Assembly: GCA_016200135.1 (NCBI GenBank)
Contig: JACQFI010000067.1
Location: forward strand, 19,663 to 83,662
Direction: 5' to 3'
DNA length: 64,000 nucleotides
Origin: Planctomycetota bacterium
GTDB taxonomy: Bacteria; Planctomycetota; SZUA-567; H5-PLA8
The position numbers were made by a program, and so were the translations under genes. Of the stretch, positions 24,781-32,373 are shown in pieces; position 1 is the first letter of the stretch, and the number at the start of each line of letters is the position of its first letter. The notes under the pieces are model-generated. The model ran no database searches. It had not been told where the DNA came from and worked only from the letters and a program-made list of their open reading frames with translations.

Positions 24781-25962
24781 CTACTGCAACGCCGCCACGC
24801 CAGGCAGGGTCTGGCCTTCGAGAAACTCGAGGCTCGCGCCACCGCCCGTCGAGATATGGGTGATCTTGTCCGCGACGCCCGCCTTCTTCACCGCGGCGAC
24901 GGACTCGCCGCCGCCGACGATGGACGTGGCCTTCGATGCGGCGACGGCCTTGGCGACGGCGGTCGTGCCCTTGTCGAACGGCTCGATCTCGAAGACGCCT
25001 TGCGGTCCGTTCCAGACGATGAGCTTGGCTTTCGCGATCTCCGCGGCGTAGGCCACGGCGGTTTTGGGTCCGATGTCGAGCGCCATCTGGCCCGCGGGGA
25101 TCTTGTCACCTGCGACGGTCTCGCTGGGAACGCCCTTCTCGAGTTTCTCGGCAACCACGTGATCGACGGGCAGGAGCAATTTCTTGTGCTTGGCCTTCGC
25201 GATCAGCAGCAGCTTTGTGGCGGTCTCGATCTGATCTTCCTCCACCAGCGACTTGCCCGTGGGCAATCCCTGGGCGCGCAGGAACGTGTACGCCATCGCG
25301 CCGCCGATCAAGAGCGTGTCGCAGATGGGCAGAAGGCTCTCGATGACCTGAATCTTGTCGCTCACCTTTGCGCCGCCGAGGATCACGACGAAGGGATGCT
25401 CGGGGTTCTTGAGCGCCTTGGAGAGGTACTCGACTTCTTTCTGCATCAGGAAGCCGGCCGCGCGGTCCTTGAAGAGCTTCGCGGCGGCGCAGACGCTCGC
25501 ATGCGCCCGGTGCGCCGCGCCAAAGGCGTCGTTGACGTAGCAATCGGCGAGATCGGCGAGCTGCTGCGCGAACGCCTTATCGTCGGCCTCTTCGCCTTCG
25601 TGATAGCGCAGATTTTCGAGCAGCAGGACGTCGCCGTCCTTGAGCGCCGCGGCGGCCTTCTTCGCGGGTTCGCTGATGCAATCGTCGGCGAAGGCGACGG
25701 GCTTGCCGAGATATCTGGCGAGATTCTCCGCGACGGGTTTGAGCGTCAACGCGGCCTCGCGGCCCTTGGGCCGGCCGAAGTGGCTGCACAGGATCACGCG
25801 CGCGCCGCGTGACGCCAGGTCGGTGATGGTGGGCAGCGCGGCGACAATGCGCGAGTCGTCGGTGATTGCGCCGGTCTTCTTGTCGCGCGTGACATTGAAG
25901 TCCACGCGGCAGAGCACGCGCTTCCCATTGACGTTCAGGTCTTTCAGGCTCTTGATGGCCAT
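24781..25962 (-). CDS. pgk: phosphoglycerate kinase
   Basis: 393 residues from ATG 25962 with GGAGG upstream; the open frame beyond is not part of the protein. Pgk makes ATP from 1,3-bisphosphoglycerate in glycolysis. Motifs: RVDFNVTRD at the N-terminus, the substrate-binding block ILCSHFGRPKG, YVNDAFGAAHRAHAS, VILGGAKVSDKI, IVWNGPQGVFE and the Gly-rich VGGGESVAAV. The C-terminus ends STGGGASLEFLEGQTLPGVAAL. Complete and ordinary. Confidence 0.97.
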   Translation of the reverse strand: MAIKSLKDLNVNGKRVLCRVDFNVTRDKKTGAITDDSRIVAALPTITDLASRGARVILCSHFGRPKGREAALTLKPVAENLARYLGKPVAFADDCISEPAKKAAAALKDGDVLLLENLRYHEGEEADDKAFAQQLADLADCYVNDAFGAAHRAHASVCAAAKLFKDRAAGFLMQKEVEYLSKALKNPEHPFVVILGGAKVSDKIQVIESLLPICDTLLIGGAMAYTFLRAQGLPTGKSLVEEDQIETATKLLLIAKAKHKKLLLPVDHVVAEKLEKGVPSETVAGDKIPAGQMALDIGPKTAVAYAAEIAKAKLIVWNGPQGVFEIEPFDKGTTAVAKAVAASKATSIVGGGESVAAVKKAGVADKITHISTGGGASLEFLEGQTLPGVAALQ

Positions 25963-26003
25963 GGCCGGCCTCCGTTTGCGCTTCGTGTGCTTGATTGCTT
26001 TGT

Positions 26004-26333
26004 ATGAGTAGGTCAGATTATCCGCTCGATACATTCGATCAAGGAGACGATGTGTCCGATCCTGAACCGACCGGTAATCCGATCTTCGACTTTCGCGCGG
26101 GGTTTCGCCGCAAGGCGAGTGCCGTTCAGAATGGATTAATGTTAGGTGGCCTTGGTCTCTTCGCAGCATGGAGCATTCTTTTTTTCTCGCGGCTCCAAGG
26201 CGAGTACCGCGACGGAATTCTCGCAGGGATGTGCACCAGTCTAATCGCGATGCTGTCTGGCATCGTCTGGGGTTTCCTCTGGCGCCGAAAGCTGCGGCAA
26301 GACTTCCAGAGAGCATTCGGGCCCAAAAGCTAG
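26004..26333 (+). CDS. small two-helix membrane protein of unknown function
   Basis: 109 residues from ATG 26004; a TTG three codons earlier is possible and neither has a clear ribosome site. An acidic cytoplasmic-looking start (TFDQGDDVSDPEP) is followed by two hydrophobic segments (about residues 43-63 and 73-93) and a basic end. It is divergent from pgk and ends nine bases before the epimerase-like gene, with which it may be co-transcribed. I do not recognise a family. Confidence 0.55.
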   Translation: MSRSDYPLDTFDQGDDVSDPEPTGNPIFDFRAGFRRKASAVQNGLMLGGLGLFAAWSILFFSRLQGEYRDGILAGMCTSLIAMLSGIVWGFLWRRKLRQDFQRAFGPKS

Positions 26334-26341
26334 GAGCATGC

Positions 26342-27385
26342 ATGCCGATACCGAAGCCGTACTTCCTGCCCAACCGCAATCACGCCTGCCGCATCGAGAC
26401 CGATCTGACGCAGTGGGGCTACCGGACGGTTGTGTTGCAGAACGAGCTTCTGCGCATCACGGTGCTCGCGGACAAGGGCGCGGACATTGCTGAATTCCTC
26501 TACAAGCCGCTCGATATCGACTTCATGTGGGCCAACCCGACGGGGCCGCGGCCCAAGAGTACCTCGTATCCACCGGCGGATTCGCGGCAGTGCTTCGGCG
26601 ACTTCTACTTCGGCGGATGGCAGGAACTCTTCCCGCACGCTTCATCACCGGCGGAGGTCTACAGCGCCCGCCAGCCGCAGCACGGCGAAGTGTGGGGTCT
26701 GCCTTGGGAGGTGCGCGTCGAGGAGGACCGGCCGGAACGCATCAGCGTGACGTTCAGCGTGCGCACGCGCCTCTCGCCGTTCGTGCTCGAACGCACCATG
26801 ACGCTGACCTCGGGTTCGCCCGTGTTGCAGATCGACGAGACCGCGCACAACCTCAGCCGCGAGAAAGTGGACGTGATGTGGGGCCATCATCCGGCCTTTG
26901 GCGCGCCTTTTCTAGCGGGCGACTGCGTGCTGTATGCGCCCACGAAATCCGTGCGCGTGGAGTTGAAGCATAAAACGACGTGGCCGGTCGGGATCAACCC
27001 AAAAGGCAAGCGCGAGGATTTCTCCAAGGTCCCGGCGCGCGACAGCCGTTCGGGCCGGATGCTCTATCTCGAAAACATGAGCGACGGGTGGTACGCGCTC
27101 GTGAATCCGAAATTGAAGGCCGGCTTCGGCATGCGCTGGAACCACAAGCGTTTTCCGGTGGTCTGGATCTGGCAGGAGGCCAACAGGGGCCGCGGCGCGC
27201 CGATGTTCGGCCGCGCGTACGCGACGGCCATCGAGCCCTTCTCGAACCTGCCGTTCGCGCGCGACCGCAAAGAAGCGCTGCTGTGGATTCCCGCGAACGG
27301 CAAAGTTCAGACGCGGTTTCTCGCGTTCGCCATACCCGACGGCAAGCCGGTTCGAAGCGTGGACAAGAACGGGCGCATTCGCTAG
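26342..27385 (+). CDS. aldose 1-epimerase-like (DUF4432-type) protein
   Basis: 347 residues from ATG 26342. The galactose-mutarotase-like beta-sandwich is suggested by VVLQNELLRITVLADKGADIAEF at the start, FGGWQELFPHA, HNLSREKVDVMWGHHPAFGAPF with the conserved His pair, and a final WIWQEANRGRG / ATAIEPFS region. Members interconvert sugar anomers or act on related hexose derivatives. There is no signal peptide. It converges with the ceramidase-like gene (8-base gap) at the edge of the carbohydrate-related island. Substrate not determinable from sequence. Confidence 0.75.
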   Translation: MPIPKPYFLPNRNHACRIETDLTQWGYRTVVLQNELLRITVLADKGADIAEFLYKPLDIDFMWANPTGPRPKSTSYPPADSRQCFGDFYFGGWQELFPHASSPAEVYSARQPQHGEVWGLPWEVRVEEDRPERISVTFSVRTRLSPFVLERTMTLTSGSPVLQIDETAHNLSREKVDVMWGHHPAFGAPFLAGDCVLYAPTKSVRVELKHKTTWPVGINPKGKREDFSKVPARDSRSGRMLYLENMSDGWYALVNPKLKAGFGMRWNHKRFPVVWIWQEANRGRGAPMFGRAYATAIEPFSNLPFARDRKEALLWIPANGKVQTRFLAFAIPDGKPVRSVDKNGRIR

Positions 27386-27393
27386 CGCGGCGC

Positions 27394-28656
27394 TTAAAGT
27401 TTCTTCAAGGCCGCGACGCCCGCTTCGACCATCACTTCCCACGCGTTGGGTTTGAACGGCAGGTAGCCGTAAATCTTGGGCGTGACGTGCGAGGCATACG
27501 TCTCGATCTCGTAGTCGCGCGCCTCGGCCACGTAGCCGAAATTCCCATTAGCGAAGCCTACGACCCATGTGTGCTTGAAAGGCGAACGCTTGCGGATCTC
27601 CTGGCCGATCATGGTGTAGATCTCGCCGGGCAAACCGACCACGGCCGCGTCTCCGATCCGAAGCGCGTGAACTTCGCAGGAGAGTTTCGCCGGCGGATTC
27701 GTGGCCAGCAGTCCGAGGACCTCGTGCGCCCACTCGCGCATGAGCCCGCCCGCGGCGAGCCATTCGTGGTGCTTGCGGATTTTGCCCTGGAAGATGTACT
27801 CGGTCGCCTCGCGGCGCGCGTCTTCAGGGTCGAGGGGCAGTTCGCACGTCACTTGCGCGAATCCGAGCTTCGCTTCCGCGGTGAACGAGACCGCTTCCAT
27901 CGCCAGCCGCGAGCACTCGGCTAGCATCCGTCCATGGTCCTGCGCCAGGTCCACACCGCCAAAGGTGCGCTCGGGGTTGATGTCGCCCAGTGCGCCTTGA
28001 AAGTAGACCGCCTTCATCTCGGGGACGGCGCGCTCAAGGTCGCGAACCATGCGCCAGGGAAAATCGGCCGAGACATACCGCGTGTCCGGGTGCATGCAAA
28101 CCGGATGCAGGGCGAAATTGGAGACGTGGACAAGCGGCTTCTTGGTGCCTGGGTCGCGGGCGGTCATGACGCGGAGCGTGTGATCGACGGGCCCGTCCTT
28201 GTGCACGCGATTCATCGCCACGCCCTTGGCCTCGATCTCGCCGAAGCCAAGTTCGACGGGCTTCGTGTTCGCGGCGGCTTCCACGATCGCGTCGCCGATG
28301 CCGTTCTCGAGCGCGCGAAGATACGGCGGAAACATCGCGCCCCACATGCGGAAGTAGGACGCGGTCGGCGCCGAGTGCGAATGCGTCGCGGAAATCAGAA
28401 TGGCTTCCCGGGGTATCTTGAGATCTTTTTCGATGCGTCCGCGAATACTGCCGACCATGGCGGCACTGAGCGAGATCACGTCGACGCTGCAGAGGACCGC
28501 GCGCTGCGTGCCGTTGTCCAGCACCACGGCGCGGGCGAAGAGATCGTCGAGGACCGCATCCGCGGTGCGGTCCGGCTTAAGCCCGTAGCCCGCAAGGGCC
28601 ACGCCCTTTGGCGGAGTGACCTGCTTTTGCGCGAAGCCCGCTTTCCATCCGCTCAT
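27394..28656 (-). CDS. neutral ceramidase-like hydrolase
   Basis: 420 residues from ATG 28656 with GGGGGAG upstream; the longer open frame to 28983 runs into the next gene region. It has the N-terminal domain of neutral/alkaline non-lysosomal ceramidases: GFAQKQVTPPKGVALAGYG at the start, the metal-site SATHSHSAPT, SNFALHPVCM, and FQGALGDINPE. Many bacterial proteins with only this domain, as here, are of unknown substrate and lack a signal peptide. It lies directly downstream of the DegT gene on the same strand (77-nt gap) and may share its promoter. Confidence 0.78.
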   Translation of the reverse strand: MSGWKAGFAQKQVTPPKGVALAGYGLKPDRTADAVLDDLFARAVVLDNGTQRAVLCSVDVISLSAAMVGSIRGRIEKDLKIPREAILISATHSHSAPTASYFRMWGAMFPPYLRALENGIGDAIVEAAANTKPVELGFGEIEAKGVAMNRVHKDGPVDHTLRVMTARDPGTKKPLVHVSNFALHPVCMHPDTRYVSADFPWRMVRDLERAVPEMKAVYFQGALGDINPERTFGGVDLAQDHGRMLAECSRLAMEAVSFTAEAKLGFAQVTCELPLDPEDARREATEYIFQGKIRKHHEWLAAGGLMREWAHEVLGLLATNPPAKLSCEVHALRIGDAAVVGLPGEIYTMIGQEIRKRSPFKHTWVVGFANGNFGYVAEARDYEIETYASHVTPKIYGYLPFKPNAWEVMVEAGVAALKKL

Positions 28657-28733
28657 CGATGCTCCCCCCGTTTGGCCTCGTAAGCTTGAATACACCGTGG
28701 CGCCGCTGGCAGCCAGAGCGAAGACGGACGAAT

Positions 28734-29999
28734 TCAGGCGCCGGCGGCGGCCTGTGCCTCGTATCCGACTAACTCCTCCGCGTTCCGCTGGACCTTGGCG
28801 ATGCCCTCGGCCAGGCGTTCCATCTCCTGTTTGCCGGCGAGCAGCGCCGTTTGCGGGATCATGACAATCTCCTCCATGGCGCGCTCGCATTCCGGCAGCT
28901 TGAACCGCGCCGGATCGATCTTGTTCCAGTGCTCTTCGCTGATGCGATACCGGCGCTTCGTATGTGGCCGATAGAGCGAGCACCGGTTGAGCGATTCGTA
29001 CGTTCCGCCGAAGGCAAGATTCAATTCCGCCTGCAGGGCGCGGCAGATGCGGTCGCGGGTGAGGCCCGCGAACGCCTCGCGGTCCACGCGGAACGAATAC
29101 GCGTAGTACGCCTGGCGCGTGACCAGTTCGCGGCGCAGCAGCGGCTTGACGCCGGCAATCTTAGGCAGGAGCCCGTTCAGGATCTGGCCGTTCTCATCGC
29201 GGCGAATGGTCTGTTCCGGCAGACGCGCGAGCTGTGCGTTGAGCAGCGCGGCCTGCAATTCGTTGAAGCGGAAGTTGCCGCTCTGTGGGACCGAGCACTC
29301 GCTTCCGCTCGCCGCGGACCACGTGTGCCGGCCGCAGTTGCGCAGCGACTCGAGGCGCTCGAAGAGCTTGGTGTCGGACGTGGAGATGAAGCCGCCTTCC
29401 CCGCTGTTCAGCACTTTGCTCGCCTGGAGGCTGAAGCAGCCCAGCACGCCCATGCTGCCGACGCGCCGCCCACGCCATTCGCTACCGTGCTGGTGCGAGC
29501 AATCTTCAATCACCGGGATATTGTGCTCGCGGCCGATGGCGAGAATCTCGTCCATGTTCGCGACGCAGCCGTACAGGTGCACGGGGATGATCGCCTTGGT
29601 GCGCGGCGTAATCGCGGCACGCACGGCATCCGGATCGATGCAGAGCGTCTCGGGTTCGATATCCACGAGAATCGGGACGGCGTTAATGTCCAGCGCGCAG
29701 GCGGCGGTGGCCTGCCAGGTCATTCCGGGCACGATCACTTCGTCGCCACCGCCGACGTCCAAAGCCTCGAGCGCAAGCTGAAGCGCATGGGTGCCGTTGG
29801 TCACGCAGAGGCCGTGCTTCGCGCCCAGGAAATTGCCGAACGCGAGCCGGAACTCGGACTCTTCCGCGCCGTTCCAGCTCCACCGCCCGCTGCGCACGAC
29901 ACGGACAGCGCGCTCGACCTCGCGTTCGTCGTGAACCGGCCAGCTTGGCCATGCTCCCGTATAGACCGGGGTGCCGCCGCGAATCGCGAGTGTGCTCAT
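28734..29999 (-). CDS. DegT/DnrJ/EryC1/StrS-family PLP aminotransferase
   Basis: 421 residues from ATG 29999 with AAAGGAGA upstream. These type I-fold enzymes aminate keto-sugars or act in related inositol/AHBA chemistry. Motifs: GLCVTNGTHALQLAL near residue 70, EVIVPGMTWQATA, PVHLYGCVANMDEI, VIEDCSHQHGSEW, and the PLP-lysine region CFSLQASKVLNSGEGG. The sequence flanking the cofactor is intact. It lies downstream of an AraC regulator on the same strand, with AraC-like direct repeats in the gap, and upstream of the ceramidase-like gene. The product sugar is unknown. Confidence 0.88.
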   Translation of the reverse strand: MSTLAIRGGTPVYTGAWPSWPVHDEREVERAVRVVRSGRWSWNGAEESEFRLAFGNFLGAKHGLCVTNGTHALQLALEALDVGGGDEVIVPGMTWQATAACALDINAVPILVDIEPETLCIDPDAVRAAITPRTKAIIPVHLYGCVANMDEILAIGREHNIPVIEDCSHQHGSEWRGRRVGSMGVLGCFSLQASKVLNSGEGGFISTSDTKLFERLESLRNCGRHTWSAASGSECSVPQSGNFRFNELQAALLNAQLARLPEQTIRRDENGQILNGLLPKIAGVKPLLRRELVTRQAYYAYSFRVDREAFAGLTRDRICRALQAELNLAFGGTYESLNRCSLYRPHTKRRYRISEEHWNKIDPARFKLPECERAMEEIVMIPQTALLAGKQEMERLAEGIAKVQRNAEELVGYEAQAAAGA

Positions 30000-30071
30000 G
30001 GCTTCTCCTTTATGCGTGCTTCCATTTGCCGGGTTCAAATCCACGCCAGGAGAATACTCTTTCAGGGCATG

Positions 30072-30105
30072 CGGAAGCCATGCACGCGCTTCCGAAAGCA
30101 TGCAC
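30072..30105. promoter_or_regulatory. AraC-type operator candidate before the DegT gene
   Basis: Two copies of CATGCAC (30079-30085 and 30099-30105) stand exactly 20 bp apart, two helical turns, and a dyad CGGAAGC / GCTTCCG (30072-30078 and 30088-30094) interleaves with them. They lie 73-106 bp upstream of the DegT start and just past the end of the araC-like gene. Confidence 0.5.
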
Positions 30106-30138
30106 AAATTCAACGGACGCCTTTAGGGGGCTATGGGC

Positions 30139-31092
30139 TTATCGAGATTGCCGGGCGAGGCGACGGCGGAATTGCTGGGGCGAGGCGCCCGTCCGTTTAC
30201 GGAAGAGGCGGCTGAAATAGAACGGGTTGTCGATGCCCACGCGCGCCGCGATTTCCTTTACGGAAAGCGAAGGATCCGCCAGAAGTTTCTCGGCTTCTTC
30301 CAGGCGGCAGGCCGCGAGAAAGTCCGTGAACGAGCGGCCCAGCGAGCGGGTGAACATGGCGCTCAGGTATCCCGAGCTCACGCCGACGTGGTGCGCAACC
30401 TCCCCCAGATCCACGGGCCGGTTGAAATGATCGCGCAGGTATTCGACGGCCTTCTCCACGCGCCAGCGCTGCACGTCTTCGCCCTCTGAGGTTCGCGACG
30501 ACTTCGAGGCAGGCCGGGCCAGCGCGCGTTCGTAGTAGCCGAAGAGCTGGAGCAGCAGGCCTTGCACGCGATGGAACGCGCCGGGCTGGTTGGACCAGAG
30601 TTCCAAATCGATGGCCTCAAGGAGCGGAAGCCCTTCGGTCATCTCGTTGGCCCAGGCCCGGAAGGCGTTCGTACTGAATCGGCCGCCTCCATAGTGAATC
30701 TGGATGTGCGCGCCCGCGCTGGTGCGCATGATGGGAAGCCAGAGCAGTTCGTACGGGCCGCAGCGTTCGGCCGCCAGTTCGCGGTGAAAGGTCTCGGGCG
30801 AGAGCACGGCCAGGTCGCCGCGCCGCATTTCGCGGCGCACTTCGCCCAAGAGGAACGGGCAGCGGCCGGTAAGCGGCACGCAGAGCTCGAAATGCGGATG
30901 TCGATGCGCGGGCGGAAAACCTTTAGGCGGCATCGCCCATTTTGGCGGAGGATGCGTCAGGCGGCGTGCTCTGCGCGAGCGGTCGAAGAAGATGCGCTCT
31001 GGCGTGAGCGCGCGGGCGAGCGCCGGCAACTCGCGGCCGAAGAGTTGTTCCGCCGTCCGCTGCTTTTGTCGGGCAAGATTCGGCATACGCAT
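30139..31092 (-). CDS. AraC-family transcriptional regulator
   Basis: 317 residues. The N-terminal cupin-like sensing domain (FPPAHRHPHFELCVPLTGRCPFLL, then RRGDLAVLSPETFH) is followed by two helix-turn-helix motifs (VDLGEVAHHVGVSSGYLSAMF and SVKEIAARVGIDNPFYFSRLFRK) ending in TGASPQQFR. Such proteins respond to sugars or other small ligands. The gene is 13 nt after the DUF58 gene and 139 nt before the DegT gene on the same strand. The DegT-ceramidase pair is its likely target. Confidence 0.92.
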   Translation of the reverse strand: MRMPNLARQKQRTAEQLFGRELPALARALTPERIFFDRSRRARRLTHPPPKWAMPPKGFPPAHRHPHFELCVPLTGRCPFLLGEVRREMRRGDLAVLSPETFHRELAAERCGPYELLWLPIMRTSAGAHIQIHYGGGRFSTNAFRAWANEMTEGLPLLEAIDLELWSNQPGAFHRVQGLLLQLFGYYERALARPASKSSRTSEGEDVQRWRVEKAVEYLRDHFNRPVDLGEVAHHVGVSSGYLSAMFTRSLGRSFTDFLAACRLEEAEKLLADPSLSVKEIAARVGIDNPFYFSRLFRKRTGASPQQFRRRLARQSR

Positions 31093-31105
31093 CGCTCCGG
31101 AAGCG

Positions 31106-32125
31106 CTAACTCCGGCGCCGGCGCAGCCGGAGGAAACGGATCAACGCCCGGTCGAAGGCGGTGGTGGTGAGCAGGAACTGGTGGTCGCACGGCACGCTCA
31201 TGCAGCCGCGGCGGATCTCGCCCAGGTGTTCGTGCGCCCGGCGCACGTACTCGTCATAGGGCAGCGGCTCGTAGCGCGCCAGGGTCTCCGGGTCGCGAAA
31301 GTTGACGCCGGGCTGGATGGGCGGATCGAGTTCCGCGGGGTCCCAGATGTGAAAGAAGACGAGCTCGTGGCCGCGGTGCTTCAGGCGGCGCAGGCCGTCG
31401 AGCAGCGCGGAACGCCCGTAAAGGCCGTCCGAGAAGATCACGATCAATCCGCGCCGGCGTTCCCGGCCGGCCAGATCGGCCAGGGCGCCTGGAACATCGC
31501 TTTTTCCGCCCGCCCTCAGCGCGCTCAGGACTTCCAGCACACGCGTAACATGGTGCTTGCTGGAGCGCGGAGGCAGGTAACGCGAGACTTCGGCCTCGCC
31601 TTGAGGTGCGCCTTCGTACCGGCCGCCGACGCAAAAGAGGCCGACCCGGTCGCGCTGGCTTTGCATCAGATACGCGAGGGCCGCGGCGAGCGTGACGGCG
31701 TAGCCGAGCTTGCTGAAGACCGGCGCGTCCTGGTTCACGCGCGCGGTGGACCGGTAGCTCATAGAGGCGGAACAGTCCACCATGAGAATCGCGCGCAGGG
31801 CGGACTCGGCCTCGAAGCGTTTGACGTACAGGCGGTCTGTGCGGGCAAAGACGCGCCAGTCGATCCAACGCGCGTCGTCGCCGGGCGTGAAGGTGCGGTA
31901 GTCGCTGAACTCCGCGGAGAACCCGCGGCGCGGGTTGCGATGCAGGCCCTGCAGGAACCCTTGGAGCAGAACTTTCGCCCGCAGATCCAGACGCTTGAGC
32001 TTTGCGATGAACTCGGGACGGAGCACTTCCTTGGGCGGCCGGTCGATGTCTTCTTCCGGCTGGCTGAGGCGCTTGGCCAAGCGCTTCAGGCCGCCCATGG
32101 ATTCCGGAATATCGAGGCGATGCAT
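31106..32125 (-). CDS. DUF58 / VWA-like domain protein
   Basis: 339 residues. The conserved DUF58 core is visible (RGFSAEFSDYRTFTPGDDARWIDWRVFARTDRLYVKRFE), then a VWA-like metal site (LMVDCSASMSY, DxSxS type) and GLIVIFSDGLYG. Members work with MoxR ATPases, but here the MoxR gene is about 25 kb away (5127-6122). The N-terminus (PEEDIDRPPKEVLRPEFIAKLKRLDLRAK) is typical. No membrane segment is seen, so this is the short soluble class. Downstream genes on the same strand are AraC and DegT. Confidence 0.88.
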   Translation of the reverse strand: MHRLDIPESMGGLKRLAKRLSQPEEDIDRPPKEVLRPEFIAKLKRLDLRAKVLLQGFLQGLHRNPRRGFSAEFSDYRTFTPGDDARWIDWRVFARTDRLYVKRFEAESALRAILMVDCSASMSYRSTARVNQDAPVFSKLGYAVTLAAALAYLMQSQRDRVGLFCVGGRYEGAPQGEAEVSRYLPPRSSKHHVTRVLEVLSALRAGGKSDVPGALADLAGRERRRGLIVIFSDGLYGRSALLDGLRRLKHRGHELVFFHIWDPAELDPPIQPGVNFRDPETLARYEPLPYDEYVRRAHEHLGEIRRGCMSVPCDHQFLLTTTAFDRALIRFLRLRRRRS

Positions 32126-32252
32126 AGTGGATTGCGCTCGCGGCTGGACTCTTTAAGAGCATCGGCCAACGGCTTGACCGCAGCATGTTAACGCCGGTTC
32201 CATGCAACGCAAACAATAGGCTCTCGCCGCCCTTTGCCTTGCCTCTTGTTCT

Positions 32253-32281
32253 TTGACGGAATGGGATACGATACGTACGGT
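32253..32281 (+). promoter_or_regulatory. possible promoter of the receptor kinase gene
   Basis: TTGACG (32253-32258) and TACGGT (32276-32281) are spaced 17 bp apart, about 95 bp upstream of the start at 32374. The -10 match is weak. Confidence 0.3.
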
Positions 32282-32373
32282 TCTTTTGTAGATCGAATGG
32301 CGGCGGGGAAAGCGCTGGCATTATCCATCGGCATGGTAAAGGTTGTCATTATTCGATGTCCAGGAGAAGGCGT

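Noticed and set aside
25963..26379. N-terminal extension of Pgk by 139 codons
   Set aside because: The translated stretch is not Pgk-like and overlaps divergent genes; a GGAGG site marks ATG 25962 as the start.
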